This document shows positions 33,360 through 42,769 of a DNA stretch of 64,000 bases, in pieces; the stretch's first letter is position 1, and each line of letters starts with the position of its first letter. The notes beneath the pieces are model-generated. The model was not told the origin of the DNA. It ran no database searches and saw only the letters and a program-made list of their open reading frames with translations. A program made the position numbers and the translations under genes. The DNA comes from Massilia sp. BJB1822 (lineage in GTDB: Bacteria > Pseudomonadota > Gammaproteobacteria > Burkholderiales > Burkholderiaceae_D), in NCBI RefSeq assembly GCF_013369485.1, contig NZ_JABWEB010000009.1:62001-126000 (forward strand), in the 5' to 3' direction.

Positions 33360-33387
33360 TCATGCTGCGCATTGCTGCGCGGGCAAA

Positions 33388-33990
33388 TTACTTCTTGGCT
33401 TCTTCAGCGGCAGCGGCTTCAGCAGCAACGTGGCCAGCTGGCACGGAGGCGGTTGCGATGGTCAGGTTGTTGCCGTGGGTCACAGCGCTCACGCCTTTTG
33501 GCAGTTTCAGGTCGGAAACGTGTACCGAGTGGCCTACGTCCACATTGGTCAGGTCGACAACGATGAACTCTGGCAGGTCAGCTGGCAGGCAGGAGATTTC
33601 GATCTCATTGGCTACGTGGCTGATGGTGGCGCCGTGCAGTTTCACTGCTGGGGACACTTCGGCGTTTTCGAAGTGCAGGGCCACTTTCACGTGCACTGGC
33701 TTGTTGGCGTCGATGCGCTGGAAGTCAGCGTGCAGTACCAGTTGTTTGTAAGCGTGCATCTGGAAGTCGCGCAGCAGCACTTTCTGTACGGCGCCGTCGA
33801 TTTCCAGGTCCAGGATGGACGAGTGGAAAGCTTCTTTTTTCAGCGCGTGGTACAGCGCGTTGTGGTCCAGAGCGATGGTCACTGGGGCTTCAGCGCCGCC
33901 GTAGATGATGCCTGGGGTTTGGCCGGAAATACGCAGGCGGCGGCTCGCACCCGTGCCCTGCAGTTCGCGTTTGAATGCAACTACTTTCAT
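33388..33990 (-). CDS. rplY: 50S ribosomal protein L25/general stress protein Ctc
   Basis: 5S rRNA-binding ribosomal protein. The 200 residues are the long TL5/CTC form: an N-terminal L25 domain (MKVVAFKRELQGTGASRRLR ... PGIIYGG) plus the beta-rich C-terminal domain, ending in an Ala/Glu tail (AAEAAAAEEAKK). The ATG at 33990, preceded by GGAG, is chosen over the longer open frame. It follows prs on the same strand. Confidence 0.95.
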   Translation of the reverse strand: MKVVAFKRELQGTGASRRLRISGQTPGIIYGGAEAPVTIALDHNALYHALKKEAFHSSILDLEIDGAVQKVLLRDFQMHAYKQLVLHADFQRIDANKPVHVKVALHFENAEVSPAVKLHGATISHVANEIEISCLPADLPEFIVVDLTNVDVGHSVHVSDLKLPKGVSAVTHGNNLTIATASVPAGHVAAEAAAAEEAKK

Positions 33991-34152
33991 TTGAGACTCC
34001 AAAAATAAACAAGGCTTGCGCCTTGCGTTGAGAAGCGTCCCGCGACCAGGACGCTCCGGAAATCGGAGGCGGCAAGCCGTCTCCGGAAAAAACACGACGG
34101 CGCCACCGGAAAAACCGGTCGCGCCGCCTGAATTGCTCGCTTCGCGGGCTGC

Positions 34153-35103
34153 TTAGTCCACGAACAGGGAGATCACGGAATCGCCCTTGATGATGCGTTT
34201 GAAGGTTTCAGCCAGCAGCGGTGCGCAGGTCAGCTGGCGGATCTTGCCGCAAGCCTTGGCCGCATCCGACAGCGGGATGGTGTCCGTCACCACCAGCTCG
34301 TCCAGCGAGGAGCCGGAAATGCGCTCGATGGCTGGACCGGACAGCACCGGGTGGGTACAGTAGGCGATCACTTTCTTGGCGCCGCGCTCTTTCAGCACTT
34401 CGGCCGCTTTCACCAGCGTGCCGGCGGTATCGACCATATCGTCCATGATGACGCAGTTGCGGCCTTCGACGTCGCCGATGATGTTCATCACTTCGGAGAC
34501 GTTGGCTTTCGGACGGCGCTTGTCGATGATGGCAAGGTCGCAGCCCAGGCGTTTCGCCAGGGCGCGCGCGCGCACCACGCCGCCGACGTCGGGCGACACG
34601 ACCAGCAGGTCTTGATGGTCTTTCTTTTGCAGGTCGCCCAGCAGGATGGGCGATGCGTAAATATTGTCAACCGGGATATCGAAGAAGCCTTGGATCTGGT
34701 CGGCGTGCAAGTCCATGATCAGGACGCGCTCGACGCCGGCTTCTTCCAGCATATTGGCAACAACTTTGGCGGAGATCGCGACGCGGGCGGAACGCGGGCG
34801 GCGGTCCTGGCGGGCGTAGCCAAAGTATGGAATGGCGGCCGTGATACGGCCAGCGGACGCACGTTTCAGGGCATCGACCATCAGGATCAGTTCCATCAGG
34901 CTGTCGTTCGTCGGGGCGCAAGTCGACTGCAGCACGAAGACGTCTTTACCGCGGACGTTTTCATTGATTTCGACCATTACTTCGCCGTCCGAGAATTTCG
35001 AAACGACTGCTTTGCCGAGAGGGATGCCGAGATTTTTTGCGACCCCTTCTGCCAGCGCAGGATTAGCGTTGCCGGTAAAAACCATCAGGTTTTCGTAAGC
35101 CAT
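34153..35103 (-). CDS. prs: Ribose-phosphate pyrophosphokinase
   Basis: Makes PRPP from ribose-5-phosphate and ATP for nucleotide, histidine and tryptophan synthesis. The 316 residues carry the class I motifs: NPALAEGVAKNLG, the flexible-loop RQDRRPRSARVAISAKVV, and the PRPP-binding site NCVIMDDMVDTAGTLVKAA. It lies downstream of the tRNA-Gln gene and may share its transcript. Confidence 0.97.
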   Translation of the reverse strand: MAYENLMVFTGNANPALAEGVAKNLGIPLGKAVVSKFSDGEVMVEINENVRGKDVFVLQSTCAPTNDSLMELILMVDALKRASAGRITAAIPYFGYARQDRRPRSARVAISAKVVANMLEEAGVERVLIMDLHADQIQGFFDIPVDNIYASPILLGDLQKKDHQDLLVVSPDVGGVVRARALAKRLGCDLAIIDKRRPKANVSEVMNIIGDVEGRNCVIMDDMVDTAGTLVKAAEVLKERGAKKVIAYCTHPVLSGPAIERISGSSLDELVVTDTIPLSDAAKACGKIRQLTCAPLLAETFKRIIKGDSVISLFVD

Positions 35104-35267
35104 GGGAGTCCCAGGAAGGTAAGCGTTGATTTCTTTGAAAAGTCACCGGATCCGGCAGATGCCGCATCCGGCGCTGAGCTAAAAGGATACACCAGCGTGA
35201 CTGGCAGTATCTTTGTTTTTACTCCGTGCCGGACACTTTCAGCATCGACAGATCACAGAGAAAACGG

Positions 35268-35344
35268 TGGCAGGGGAACAAGGATTCGAACCTTGGTATG
35301 CCGGAATCAAAATCCGGTGCCTTAACCAGCTTGGCGATTCCCCT
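35268..35344 (-). tRNA. tRNA-Gln (anticodon TTG)
   Basis: On the minus strand the acceptor stem AGGGGAA pairs with TTCCCCT, followed by discriminator G and an encoded CCA. The anticodon arm is CCGGA-TTTTGAT-TCCGG, giving anticodon TTG. The T arm contains GGTTCGAATCC. The total is 77 nt. Its place between ispE and prs is common in Betaproteobacteria. Confidence 0.97.
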
Positions 35345-35378
35345 ACTCTAAACTGAAGCTTTTCGTCAGTAGGCCAGT

Positions 35379-35407
35379 ATTATACAAGCTATTTAACGTA
35401 AAGCCAA
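35379..35407 (-). promoter_or_regulatory. Sigma-70 promoter of tRNA-Gln (and possibly prs)
   Basis: On the minus strand TTGGCT and TATAAT are separated by 17 bp, about 35 bp upstream of the mature tRNA 5' end. The -10 is consensus and the spacing ideal. Confidence 0.72.
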
Positions 35408-35417
35408 ATCTTTTTAC

Positions 35418-36299
35418 TCACTTCAACATTTCAGCGAGTGGATGCTGTGTCAGCGCTTTAGCTTTCCAAGCAGTCCAAGCGGCAGGCACATTGCTGAGCA
35501 CTGCATCGGCCTGGGCCTCGCTCTCGAAGGCGCAGAACACACAAGCACCGGAGCCAGTCATCCTGGCATCGCCGTAAGCCCCCAACCATTCTACCGCCTT
35601 TGCTACCGGCGGGAACAAGCGGGTGGCCACTTGTTGCAAGTCGTTCTTTCCAAAACCACGGTTATCTTGGCGATTTCCGTAGTGGCTGGAAAAGTCCGTT
35701 ATCTTAACGAGGGGCGTGTCCCTTGTCAAATACTCGGACGAAAAAATTTGCGCGGTGGGCACCGCCACGCCCGGTTCGACCACCACATACCAGCAGTCGG
35801 GCGCGGCAACGGGCTGCAGCGCCTCGCCCACGCCTTCGGCAAAACCGGTCTGGCCGAAGATAAAGAAAGGAATGTCGGCGCCCAGCGGCAAGCCCAGGTC
35901 CATCAGCTCCTGCCGGCTCAGACCGGCCTGCCACAGATGGTTCAGGGCCATCAGCGTGGTGGCCGCATCCGACGAGCCGCCGCCCACGCCGCCGCCCATG
36001 GGCAGCACTTTCTCGATGCCGATATCGACGCCGGGCGGCAGCGCGCCGCGCCGTTGCAAAACTTCCGCCTGCAGCAGGCGGGCGGCGCGGATGATCAGAT
36101 CCTGCTCCGGCGGCACGCCGGGAATATCGCTGACGCGGCGCAGCTCATGGTCGGCGCGCAGGTCGAAATGCAGGCGGTCGCAGCGGTCGATCATCTGGAA
36201 CACGGTTTGCAGCAGATGGTAGCCGTCGGCGCGGCGGCCATTCACGTGCAGGAATAGGTTCAATTTGGCCGGGGCCGGGCAATTCTTCAAGCTGCTCAT
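35418..36299 (-). CDS. ispE: 4-(cytidine 5'-diphospho)-2-C-methyl-D-erythritol kinase
   Basis: GHMP-family kinase of the MEP isoprenoid pathway. The 293 residues contain PAPAKLNLFLHVNGRRADGYH at the N-terminus (cited in part), the ATP-binding loop MGGGVGGGSSDAATTL, and the C-terminal MTGSGACVFCAFE. Its ATG overlaps the lolB stop (ATGA), so the two are translationally coupled. Confidence 0.96.
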   Translation of the reverse strand: MSSLKNCPAPAKLNLFLHVNGRRADGYHLLQTVFQMIDRCDRLHFDLRADHELRRVSDIPGVPPEQDLIIRAARLLQAEVLQRRGALPPGVDIGIEKVLPMGGGVGGGSSDAATTLMALNHLWQAGLSRQELMDLGLPLGADIPFFIFGQTGFAEGVGEALQPVAAPDCWYVVVEPGVAVPTAQIFSSEYLTRDTPLVKITDFSSHYGNRQDNRGFGKNDLQQVATRLFPPVAKAVEWLGAYGDARMTGSGACVFCAFESEAQADAVLSNVPAAWTAWKAKALTQHPLAEMLK

Positions 36300-36937
36300 T
36301 CGGGGCGGATCACAATACGGATGGAAATGTCGTCGATGGTTTCGCCGGTGCGGCGTTCGACGTCGATGCGCTTGGGCTTGGGCGGCATGCTGCCTTCCTG
36401 CCAGCTAACGTAGCTGAGCTGCCAGCCATCCCTGGTCTTGACCGTGTTGACGGCCGGGCTGGCGACGAAGGGCTTGCCGTCGGCGCCGATGGCGTAGCCT
36501 TGCAGCCAGTCGCGCAGGCCGGCCACGGGCAGCGGCCAGCCCAGGGCTTCGCGGCTCAACTGGTTGATGTCGCGCGCCGAACGCGGCGGGTTCTTGCCGT
36601 CGTTCAGGGTGGCCCCTTCGGGCGTGACGGCGATGAGGGCAATGGTTTGGCCAAATTGCGACGACAAGGCGATATCGGTGCGCGCGGCGCTCTGGCGCCA
36701 TTCGAAGTTGCCGGTCAGCGATTCGCGGTTGCCGTCGCGCGTGAAATTGGCCGACATGCTGCCACGCAGTTCCTGCGTCTCGCTATATGGCGCCACATGG
36801 ACGGACGATAGCGGCCCGCTCGGGGCGGTGGCGCAGCCCGCCAGCGCGAGCACGCCAGCGGCGGCACAGGCGGCCAGCGCGGCGCGGACGGGAGAGTGGA
36901 GGACCGTGGCGCGCGGGCCGGTGCTGGTATGAGTCAT
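36296..36937 (-). CDS. lolB: Outer-membrane lipoprotein receptor LolB
   Basis: Accepts lipoproteins from LolA and inserts them into the outer membrane. The 213-residue precursor has a signal peptide and lipobox LAGC with C35. The LolB domain follows (MSANFTRDGNRESLTGNFEWRQ, LGWPLPVAGLRDWLQG). I chose the ATG at 36937, preceded by AAGGA, rather than the longer frame that would overlap the TPR gene. It is 16 bp after the TPR lipoprotein gene and coupled to ispE. Confidence 0.94.
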   Translation of the reverse strand: MTHTSTGPRATVLHSPVRAALAACAAAGVLALAGCATAPSGPLSSVHVAPYSETQELRGSMSANFTRDGNRESLTGNFEWRQSAARTDIALSSQFGQTIALIAVTPEGATLNDGKNPPRSARDINQLSREALGWPLPVAGLRDWLQGYAIGADGKPFVASPAVNTVKTRDGWQLSYVSWQEGSMPPKPKRIDVERRTGETIDDISIRIVIRPE

Positions 36938-36953
36938 GCAGTCCTTATCTTGC

Positions 36954-38744
36954 TTAGATGCTGGCATTCAAGCGTTCCAGGGTGCTGCGCAGGACATCGT
37001 TTTTCGGGTCTTTGGCGCGCGCTTCGCGCCACAGGCTCTGGGCGCCGTCCTTATCGCCCTGGGCCCACAGCACTTCGCCCAGGTGGACGGCGATTTCGGC
37101 ATCGTTGCGCAGCTTGTAGGCCTGGCGCAGGTATTGCTCAGCCTCTTTCAGCTTGCCCATGCGGAATTGCACCCAACCCATGCTGTCCATGATGAAGGGG
37201 TCGCCCGGCGCCATCTGCAAGGCTTTTTCGATCAGGGTCTGCGCCTCTTCCAGGCGCACATTGCGCTCGGCCAGCGAGTAGCCGAGGGCGTTGTAGGCGT
37301 GGTGGTTGTCGGGCGCGGCTTCGATGACCCGGCGCAGGATCTGCTCCATCAGTTCCAGCCGGCCCAGTTTTTCAGCCGCCAGGGCAAAGTCGTACAGCAG
37401 TTCAGCATGGGTGGGGAAGCGCTGCACCGCGCCTTCCAGCACGGCGAAGCTGTCTTCCGTCTTGCCGGCGTCGCGCAGCAGCTGGGCTTCGGTCTGCATG
37501 ATCTGGGCTTGTTCGGCCGGATCCGTGGTCTGGATCTGGCTCAGCAGGGTGCGCGCCTGCGCCAGGTCGCCCTTGCGCGCCGCCAGATGGGCACGCTTCA
37601 GGCGCGAGGTCAGGTAGACGCGCGGATCGTTGCCTTCCACCCGGTCCAGCCAGCCGATGGCAGCGTCGAAATCGCCGCGCTCTTCGGCGATCTGGGCCAG
37701 GATCAGCAAGGCCTTGGATGGGTCGCGCTCGTCGCCTTCGCTGCTTTCCAGCACCGAGACGAAACGCTTGAAGTATTCTTCCGCCACGGGGATTTCGTTG
37801 GCCTGCATCGACATGATGCCGAGCGCGTACAAAGTGGCGGGATTGTCCGGTTGGGCCGTCAGCAACTGCTCGAACTGCTGGCGCGCCTGACTATACTGTT
37901 TTTGCTCGACCAGCAGGCGGGCATAGGCCGAACGCACTTCGCGCGACTTGGGATACTTGGCCAGGAAACCCTTGAACAGCTGGGTGGCGCCATCCAGATC
38001 CTGCAAGACCTGGCCCAGGGTCAGCACGGCCAGTTCCGAATCGGGCTTGATGCGCAGCGCTTCCTTCGCCTCTTTTTGGGCGCGCTCATTGTCGCTATTG
38101 GCGGCCGCGCCCTGGGCCAGCACCAGATGGGTTTCCAGCATGCCCGCATACGGCGCCAGCACGCGCTGCATGAGGGCAAAAGCGGCGCCCTTGTCGCGCG
38201 CGCGCAGCAGGAATTGCTGCATCTGGAACATGGCCAGGCCGCGCGCGGCGGGCGGCGCGGTTTTCAGGCGCTGGGAAAAGACTTGTTCGCTTTCGGCCAG
38301 ATCGTCGCCCAGCACGGCAAAGCCGAGGAAATATTGGGCCGCCTCGTCCGATTCCGGCGCCAGCTCGCGCCACAGGCGAATGGCGGCCAGTGCTTCATTG
38401 CCCTGCTTGGCGGCCAGGGCCATTTCGGCCGAACGGCGCGCCAGGCGCGGATCGCGCGTCTGCTGGGCCAGCACCATCATGGTGACGTAGGCGCTTTGCC
38501 ACTGGCCGCGCTTGAAATCGAGTTCGGCCTTGGTCAGTTTATAGAACAGTTCGCTGGTTAGTTCGACGGCGGGCAGCTTTTCCTCGGCCTGGGCGGCGGC
38601 GGCAATGGCTTCCGAAGCCGGGGTTTCGGGCGCGGGGGCGACCGCGGCCTCCGCTTCGGCCGGCGTGTCCGCCTGTTTTTGTGGCGCAACGGCGCATGCC
38701 GACAGCAAAGCCGAGAGGGTTACAATGACGAATGCGTTTTTCAA
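36954..38744 (-). CDS. TPR-repeat lipoprotein with TTG start
   Basis: The 596-residue protein has many tetratricopeptide repeats from about residue 70 to the end (for example HAYNALGYSLAERNVRLEEA and FIMDSMGWVQFRMGKLKEAE). There is no ATG at the N-terminus. The TTG at 38744, with AGGA seven bases upstream, gives a clean lipoprotein signal (MKNAFVIVTLSALLSAC, lipobox LSAC). The protein is probably an outer-membrane- or periplasm-facing scaffold. It precedes lolB-ispE on the same strand, a common betaproteobacterial order; its exact role is unknown. Confidence 0.88.
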   Translation of the reverse strand: MKNAFVIVTLSALLSACAVAPQKQADTPAEAEAAVAPAPETPASEAIAAAAQAEEKLPAVELTSELFYKLTKAELDFKRGQWQSAYVTMMVLAQQTRDPRLARRSAEMALAAKQGNEALAAIRLWRELAPESDEAAQYFLGFAVLGDDLAESEQVFSQRLKTAPPAARGLAMFQMQQFLLRARDKGAAFALMQRVLAPYAGMLETHLVLAQGAAANSDNERAQKEAKEALRIKPDSELAVLTLGQVLQDLDGATQLFKGFLAKYPKSREVRSAYARLLVEQKQYSQARQQFEQLLTAQPDNPATLYALGIMSMQANEIPVAEEYFKRFVSVLESSEGDERDPSKALLILAQIAEERGDFDAAIGWLDRVEGNDPRVYLTSRLKRAHLAARKGDLAQARTLLSQIQTTDPAEQAQIMQTEAQLLRDAGKTEDSFAVLEGAVQRFPTHAELLYDFALAAEKLGRLELMEQILRRVIEAAPDNHHAYNALGYSLAERNVRLEEAQTLIEKALQMAPGDPFIMDSMGWVQFRMGKLKEAEQYLRQAYKLRNDAEIAVHLGEVLWAQGDKDGAQSLWREARAKDPKNDVLRSTLERLNASI

Positions 38745-38821
38745 AGGATTGATCCTGCAAATCGGGCTCAAGTCTTGATTTTACGCCCAACCACATGCTT
38801 GCGTGCATTTACGAGTCCCAC

Positions 38822-39655
38822 ATGCCTGAATTACCCGAAGTAGAAGTCACCCGTCTCGGCGTTGCGCCCCACCTGGAAGGCCGCCCGGTGCGCGCTGTCG
38901 TGCTGCGCCGCGAAGGCTTGCGCTGGCCGTTTCCGGCCGAGCTGCCGCAGCTGCTGGCGGGCCGCACCGTGCTCTCCACCGGGCGGCGCGGCAAATACCT
39001 GCTGATCGAGTTCGAGCACGGCACGCTGATCGTCCACCTCGGCATGTCGGGCCATCTGCGCGTGCTGCCGCCCGATATTCCGGCCGACAAGCACGACCAT
39101 TTCGACCTGGTGGTGGAAGGCCCGCAGGGGCGCGAAGTGCTGCGCATGACCGATCCGCGCCGCTTCGGCGCCGTGCTCTGGCATCCCAACGAGGATGGCG
39201 CGCTGGACGAGCATCTGCTGCTGCGCGGCCTGGGCGTCGAGCCGCTGGGACCGGCCTTCACGGGCGCCCTGCTCTACCGCCAGACGCGCACGCGCAGCAC
39301 GGCCGTCAAGCAGGTGCTGATGGCGGGCGATATCGTGGTGGGCGTGGGAAATATCTATTGCTCCGAAAGCTTGTTCCGCGCCGGCATCAACCCAAAGACG
39401 GCAGCCAACCGCATCAGCCCGGCGCGCTACGACCGCCTGGCCCAGTGCATCCGCGAAGTGCTGGCCGAGGCCATTGTGCAGGGCGGCAGCACCTTGCGCG
39501 ACTTCATCAGCGTAAACGGCCAGTCCGGCTATTTCCAGCAATCGTATTTCGTCTATGATCGTGCTGGCGTGCCCTGCCGCATTTGCGGCGCGCCGGTGCG
39601 CCAGATCAAGCAAGGCCAGCGTTCGACTTTTTATTGCGTGAACTGCCAGAAATAA
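38822..39655 (+). CDS. mutM: Formamidopyrimidine-DNA glycosylase
   Basis: Bifunctional glycosylase/AP lyase that removes 8-oxoguanine and formamidopyrimidines. The 277 residues begin MPELPEVEVTRLG, so the mature N-terminal proline nucleophile and the catalytic glutamate are present. The C-terminal zinc finger CRICGAPVRQ ... FYCVNCQ has spacing C-x2-C-x16-C-x2-C. The first of three genes on this strand: mutM, a dynamin-like GTPase gene, mutY. Confidence 0.97.
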   Translation: MPELPEVEVTRLGVAPHLEGRPVRAVVLRREGLRWPFPAELPQLLAGRTVLSTGRRGKYLLIEFEHGTLIVHLGMSGHLRVLPPDIPADKHDHFDLVVEGPQGREVLRMTDPRRFGAVLWHPNEDGALDEHLLLRGLGVEPLGPAFTGALLYRQTRTRSTAVKQVLMAGDIVVGVGNIYCSESLFRAGINPKTAANRISPARYDRLAQCIREVLAEAIVQGGSTLRDFISVNGQSGYFQQSYFVYDRAGVPCRICGAPVRQIKQGQRSTFYCVNCQK

Positions 39656-39697
39656 TTCCCTGGCGTTTTGGACCATCCAACGTGCGAGGCAAGCGGC

Positions 39698-41629
39698 ATG
39701 ATGGCGAGAGACCTGGAACACTACAGCGCATGGCGTCTGGGCGTGGCCAAGACGGTGCAGGCTTACCGCGCCTGGCTGGCCGGCACGCCGCTGGCCGACG
39801 CCGCCGCCGAACAGCGCCTGGCGCGCGCGCTGGAACGCCTGGCCGACGACAAGATGTCGGTGGCCTTCGTGGCCGAATTCTCGCGCGGAAAATCGGAGCT
39901 GATCAACGCCATCTTCTTCGCCGATTACGGCCAGCGCATCCTGCCCTCGGCCGCCGGGCGCACCACCATGTGTCCCACCGAGCTGAAATACGATCCGGCC
40001 TGGCCTGCCTGCATCCGCCTGCTGCCGATCGAAACGCGCGCCGCCAAGCTCTCCACCAGCGATTACCGCGACGATGCCGCCGCCTGGACCATGCTACCGC
40101 TGAACCTGGAGGCGGCCGACGAGATGCAGCAGGTGTTCAAGCAGGTCAGCCGCACCCGGCAGGTAAGCGTGGACGAGGCGCGCAGCTACGGCCTGTATGA
40201 CGAGAACGATCCCGACCTGGCCGCCACGCTGGACGCGCAGGGCCAGGTCGAAATCTCGCTGTGGCGCCACGCCATCATCAACTTCCCGCATCCGCTGCTC
40301 AAGCAAGGCCTGGTGATCCTCGATACGCCCGGCCTGAACGCCATCGGCACCGAGCCGGAACTGACGCTGAACCTGATCCCGCATGCGCATGCCGTGCTGT
40401 TCATCCTGGCCGCCGATACCGGCGTGACCAAGAGCGATATCGAAGTCTGGCGCCAGCATATCGGCGGCGGCGCGGGCCGGCTGGTGGTGCTGAACAAGAT
40501 CGACAGCATGTGGGACGCCTTGCGCAGCGACGCCGAAGTCGATGGCGAGATCGCGCGCCAGCAGGAGCATGCGGCGCATATGCTGGCCTTGCAGCCGGAC
40601 CAGGTGTTTCCCGTCTCGGCGCAGAAGGCGCTGGTGGGCAAGATCACGGGCGACCAGGCCTTGCTGGAAAAGAGCCGCATGCTGGAGCTGGAACGCGCCC
40701 TGTTCGACGAGCTGATTCCGGCCAAGAAGGACATCATCCGCCAGCGCCTGGCCGGCGATCTGGCGGCCCTGGGCGCCGCGCAGCAGGCCATGGTGGCGGC
40801 GCGCATGCGCGGCCTGGTCGAGCAGTTGCATGAACTGCGCAGCCTGCGCGGCAAGAACCAGAGCGTGATCGCGCATATGATGCGGCGCGTCGACGCCGAG
40901 AAAAAGGAATTCGACGCCAGCCTGTTCAAGCTGCAGGGCACGCGCGCCGTCTTCACCCGCCTGTCCACCGAGCTGTATGACAGCCTGGGCATGGATATGC
41001 TGCGCGACCATGTGCAGGAGGTGCGCGCGGCCATGGGCAACAGCGCCTTCTCCACCGGCATGCGCGAGGCGGTGCGCGTGTTCTTCGCCGCGCTGCGCGC
41101 CGACCTGCAGTTATCGGAACAGAAAGTGGAGGAAATCCACGGCATGATGGATGCGATGTACCGCCAGTTTTCCAGCGAACACGGGATCGCCCTGGCCCTG
41201 CCCATGGCGTTTTCGCTGGAACGCTACCGGCAGGAGATCGCCGACATCGAAAACGTTTATCATAAGCAGTTTGGCGCCGCCGCCATGCTGACCACGTCGC
41301 GCCTGTCCCTGATGGAGCGCTTCTTCGATTCGATCGCCTCGGCCGTCAAGCGCTGCTTCAAGGCGGCCAATGCCGATGCCGAAGCCTGGCTGAAAGTGAT
41401 CATGGCGCCGCTGGAAGCGCAGATCCGCCAGCACAAGGAGCAGCTGAAGCACCGGCTGGCCGCCGTGCAGCGCATCCACGAGGCGAGCGACAGCCTGGAA
41501 CAGAAGATTGCCGCCTTCGAGGCCAGCCAGGCGGAATTGGAACAGCAGAAAGCCCGCCTGGCCGAGCTGGCGGGCGATATCAGCATCGCCCTGCAGGCCG
41601 AATTCGTGGCGCTGGACGCCGCCGCATAA
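39698..41629 (+). CDS. Dynamin-like GTPase
   Basis: The 643-residue protein has a dynamin-type GTPase domain (about 50-330). G1 is VAEFSRGKSELIN (K65-S66, with alanine in place of the usual first glycine), a G2-region threonine lies in GRTTMCPTE, G3 is LVILDTPGLNAIG, and G4 is VVLNKID. A long helical stalk follows, with a C-terminal coiled coil (QRIHEASDSLEQKIAAFEASQ, in part). Bacterial dynamins act on membranes. The gene sits between mutM and mutY, so it could be coupled to oxidative-damage repair, but no direct link is shown. Either ATG of the MM pair is possible. Confidence 0.88.
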   Translation: MMARDLEHYSAWRLGVAKTVQAYRAWLAGTPLADAAAEQRLARALERLADDKMSVAFVAEFSRGKSELINAIFFADYGQRILPSAAGRTTMCPTELKYDPAWPACIRLLPIETRAAKLSTSDYRDDAAAWTMLPLNLEAADEMQQVFKQVSRTRQVSVDEARSYGLYDENDPDLAATLDAQGQVEISLWRHAIINFPHPLLKQGLVILDTPGLNAIGTEPELTLNLIPHAHAVLFILAADTGVTKSDIEVWRQHIGGGAGRLVVLNKIDSMWDALRSDAEVDGEIARQQEHAAHMLALQPDQVFPVSAQKALVGKITGDQALLEKSRMLELERALFDELIPAKKDIIRQRLAGDLAALGAAQQAMVAARMRGLVEQLHELRSLRGKNQSVIAHMMRRVDAEKKEFDASLFKLQGTRAVFTRLSTELYDSLGMDMLRDHVQEVRAAMGNSAFSTGMREAVRVFFAALRADLQLSEQKVEEIHGMMDAMYRQFSSEHGIALALPMAFSLERYRQEIADIENVYHKQFGAAAMLTTSRLSLMERFFDSIASAVKRCFKAANADAEAWLKVIMAPLEAQIRQHKEQLKHRLAAVQRIHEASDSLEQKIAAFEASQAELEQQKARLAELAGDISIALQAEFVALDAAA

Positions 41630-41644
41630 ATCACAGGAATTGAA

Positions 41645-42769
41645 TTGCTTCACGAAGACTTTGCAGACCCCAGTTTTTCCGCTGCCGTAATCGGCTGGCA
41701 GAAAACCCACGGACGCCACGCCCTGCCGTGGCAAAACACGCGCGACGCCTATCTGATCTGGCTGTCGGAAATCATGCTGCAGCAGACCCAGGTGTCGGCC
41801 GTGCTGGGTTATTACGCGCGCTTTCTGGAGCGTTTCCCCACGCTGCGCGAGCTGGCCGCCGCGCCGGTGGAAGATGTGATGGCGCAGTGGAGCGGCCTCG
41901 GTTACTACACCCGGGCGCGCAATCTGCACCGCTGCGCGCAGCAGGTGGTGGCGCAGTACGACGGCGTCTTCCCGTCCGATCCGGCGCTGCTGGCCGAGCT
42001 GCCCGGCATCGGGCGTTCGACGGCGGCGGCGATTTCCGCCTTCTCCAGCGGCACCCGTGCCGCCATCATGGACGGCAATGTGAAGCGCGTGTTTGCGCGC
42101 GTGTTCGGCATCGATACCTTCCCGGGCGAGAAAAAGACCGAGCAAGCCATGTGGCGCCGCGCCGAAGCCCTGCTGCCGGCCAGCGGCATCGAGTCCTATA
42201 CCCAGGGGCTGATGGACATGGGCGCGACGCTGTGCACGCGCAGCAGCCCCGATTGCGCGCGCTGCCCGATGCAGCAGCGCTGCGTGGCGCACCTGACGCA
42301 GCGCACCAAGGATCTGCCAGTGCGCAAGCCGAAGAAGGCGGCGCCGGAAAAGCACGCGACCCTGCTGCTGATCGTGGACAAGGGCGAGGTGCTGCTGGAG
42401 CAGCGTCCCGCCAGCGGCATCTGGGGCGGCCTGCTGTCGCTGCCGGAACTCGACGGCCACCATCTGGCCGAGGATGACGAGGAGCAGCCGGCAATCGACC
42501 AGACCGCGCTGGTGCGCGCCATGCAGCCTTTCGGCGAGATGGAGTCGCAGGAGCGGCTGATGACCGTGACCCACGTCTTCACCCACTACAAGCTGCATAT
42601 CGCGCCGCTGCTGATCACGCTGGCGCGCCGCGCGCCGCTGGCCGGCGAGGCGCGCTACCAATGGCTGGACGCGGGCCGCGTGGCCGACGCCGCCCTGCCC
42701 GCGCCGGTCAAGAAATTGCTGCTGGAATTGCTGGGCGATGAGGCAAATAGCCAGGCCCGCATGTTTTAA
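41645..42769 (+). CDS. mutY: A/G-specific adenine DNA glycosylase
   Basis: Removes adenine mispaired with 8-oxoguanine, completing the MutM/MutY guard. The 374 residues include the catalytic E42 in EIMLQQTQV, D143 in IMDGNVKRV, the 4Fe-4S cysteines C197, C204, C207 and C213, and a NUDIX-like C-terminal domain for 8-oxoG recognition. The start is a TTG at 41645 with AGGA six bases upstream; no ATG fits the N-terminus. Its stop shares TTAA with the convergent small gene. Confidence 0.96.
   Translation: MLHEDFADPSFSAAVIGWQKTHGRHALPWQNTRDAYLIWLSEIMLQQTQVSAVLGYYARFLERFPTLRELAAAPVEDVMAQWSGLGYYTRARNLHRCAQQVVAQYDGVFPSDPALLAELPGIGRSTAAAISAFSSGTRAAIMDGNVKRVFARVFGIDTFPGEKKTEQAMWRRAEALLPASGIESYTQGLMDMGATLCTRSSPDCARCPMQQRCVAHLTQRTKDLPVRKPKKAAPEKHATLLLIVDKGEVLLEQRPASGIWGGLLSLPELDGHHLAEDDEEQPAIDQTALVRAMQPFGEMESQERLMTVTHVFTHYKLHIAPLLITLARRAPLAGEARYQWLDAGRVADAALPAPVKKLLLELLGDEANSQARMF

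Noticed and set aside
36936..38561. 541-codon open frame on the plus strand opposite the TPR gene
   Set aside because: Antisense shadow; the TPR frame has repeats and a lipoprotein signal.
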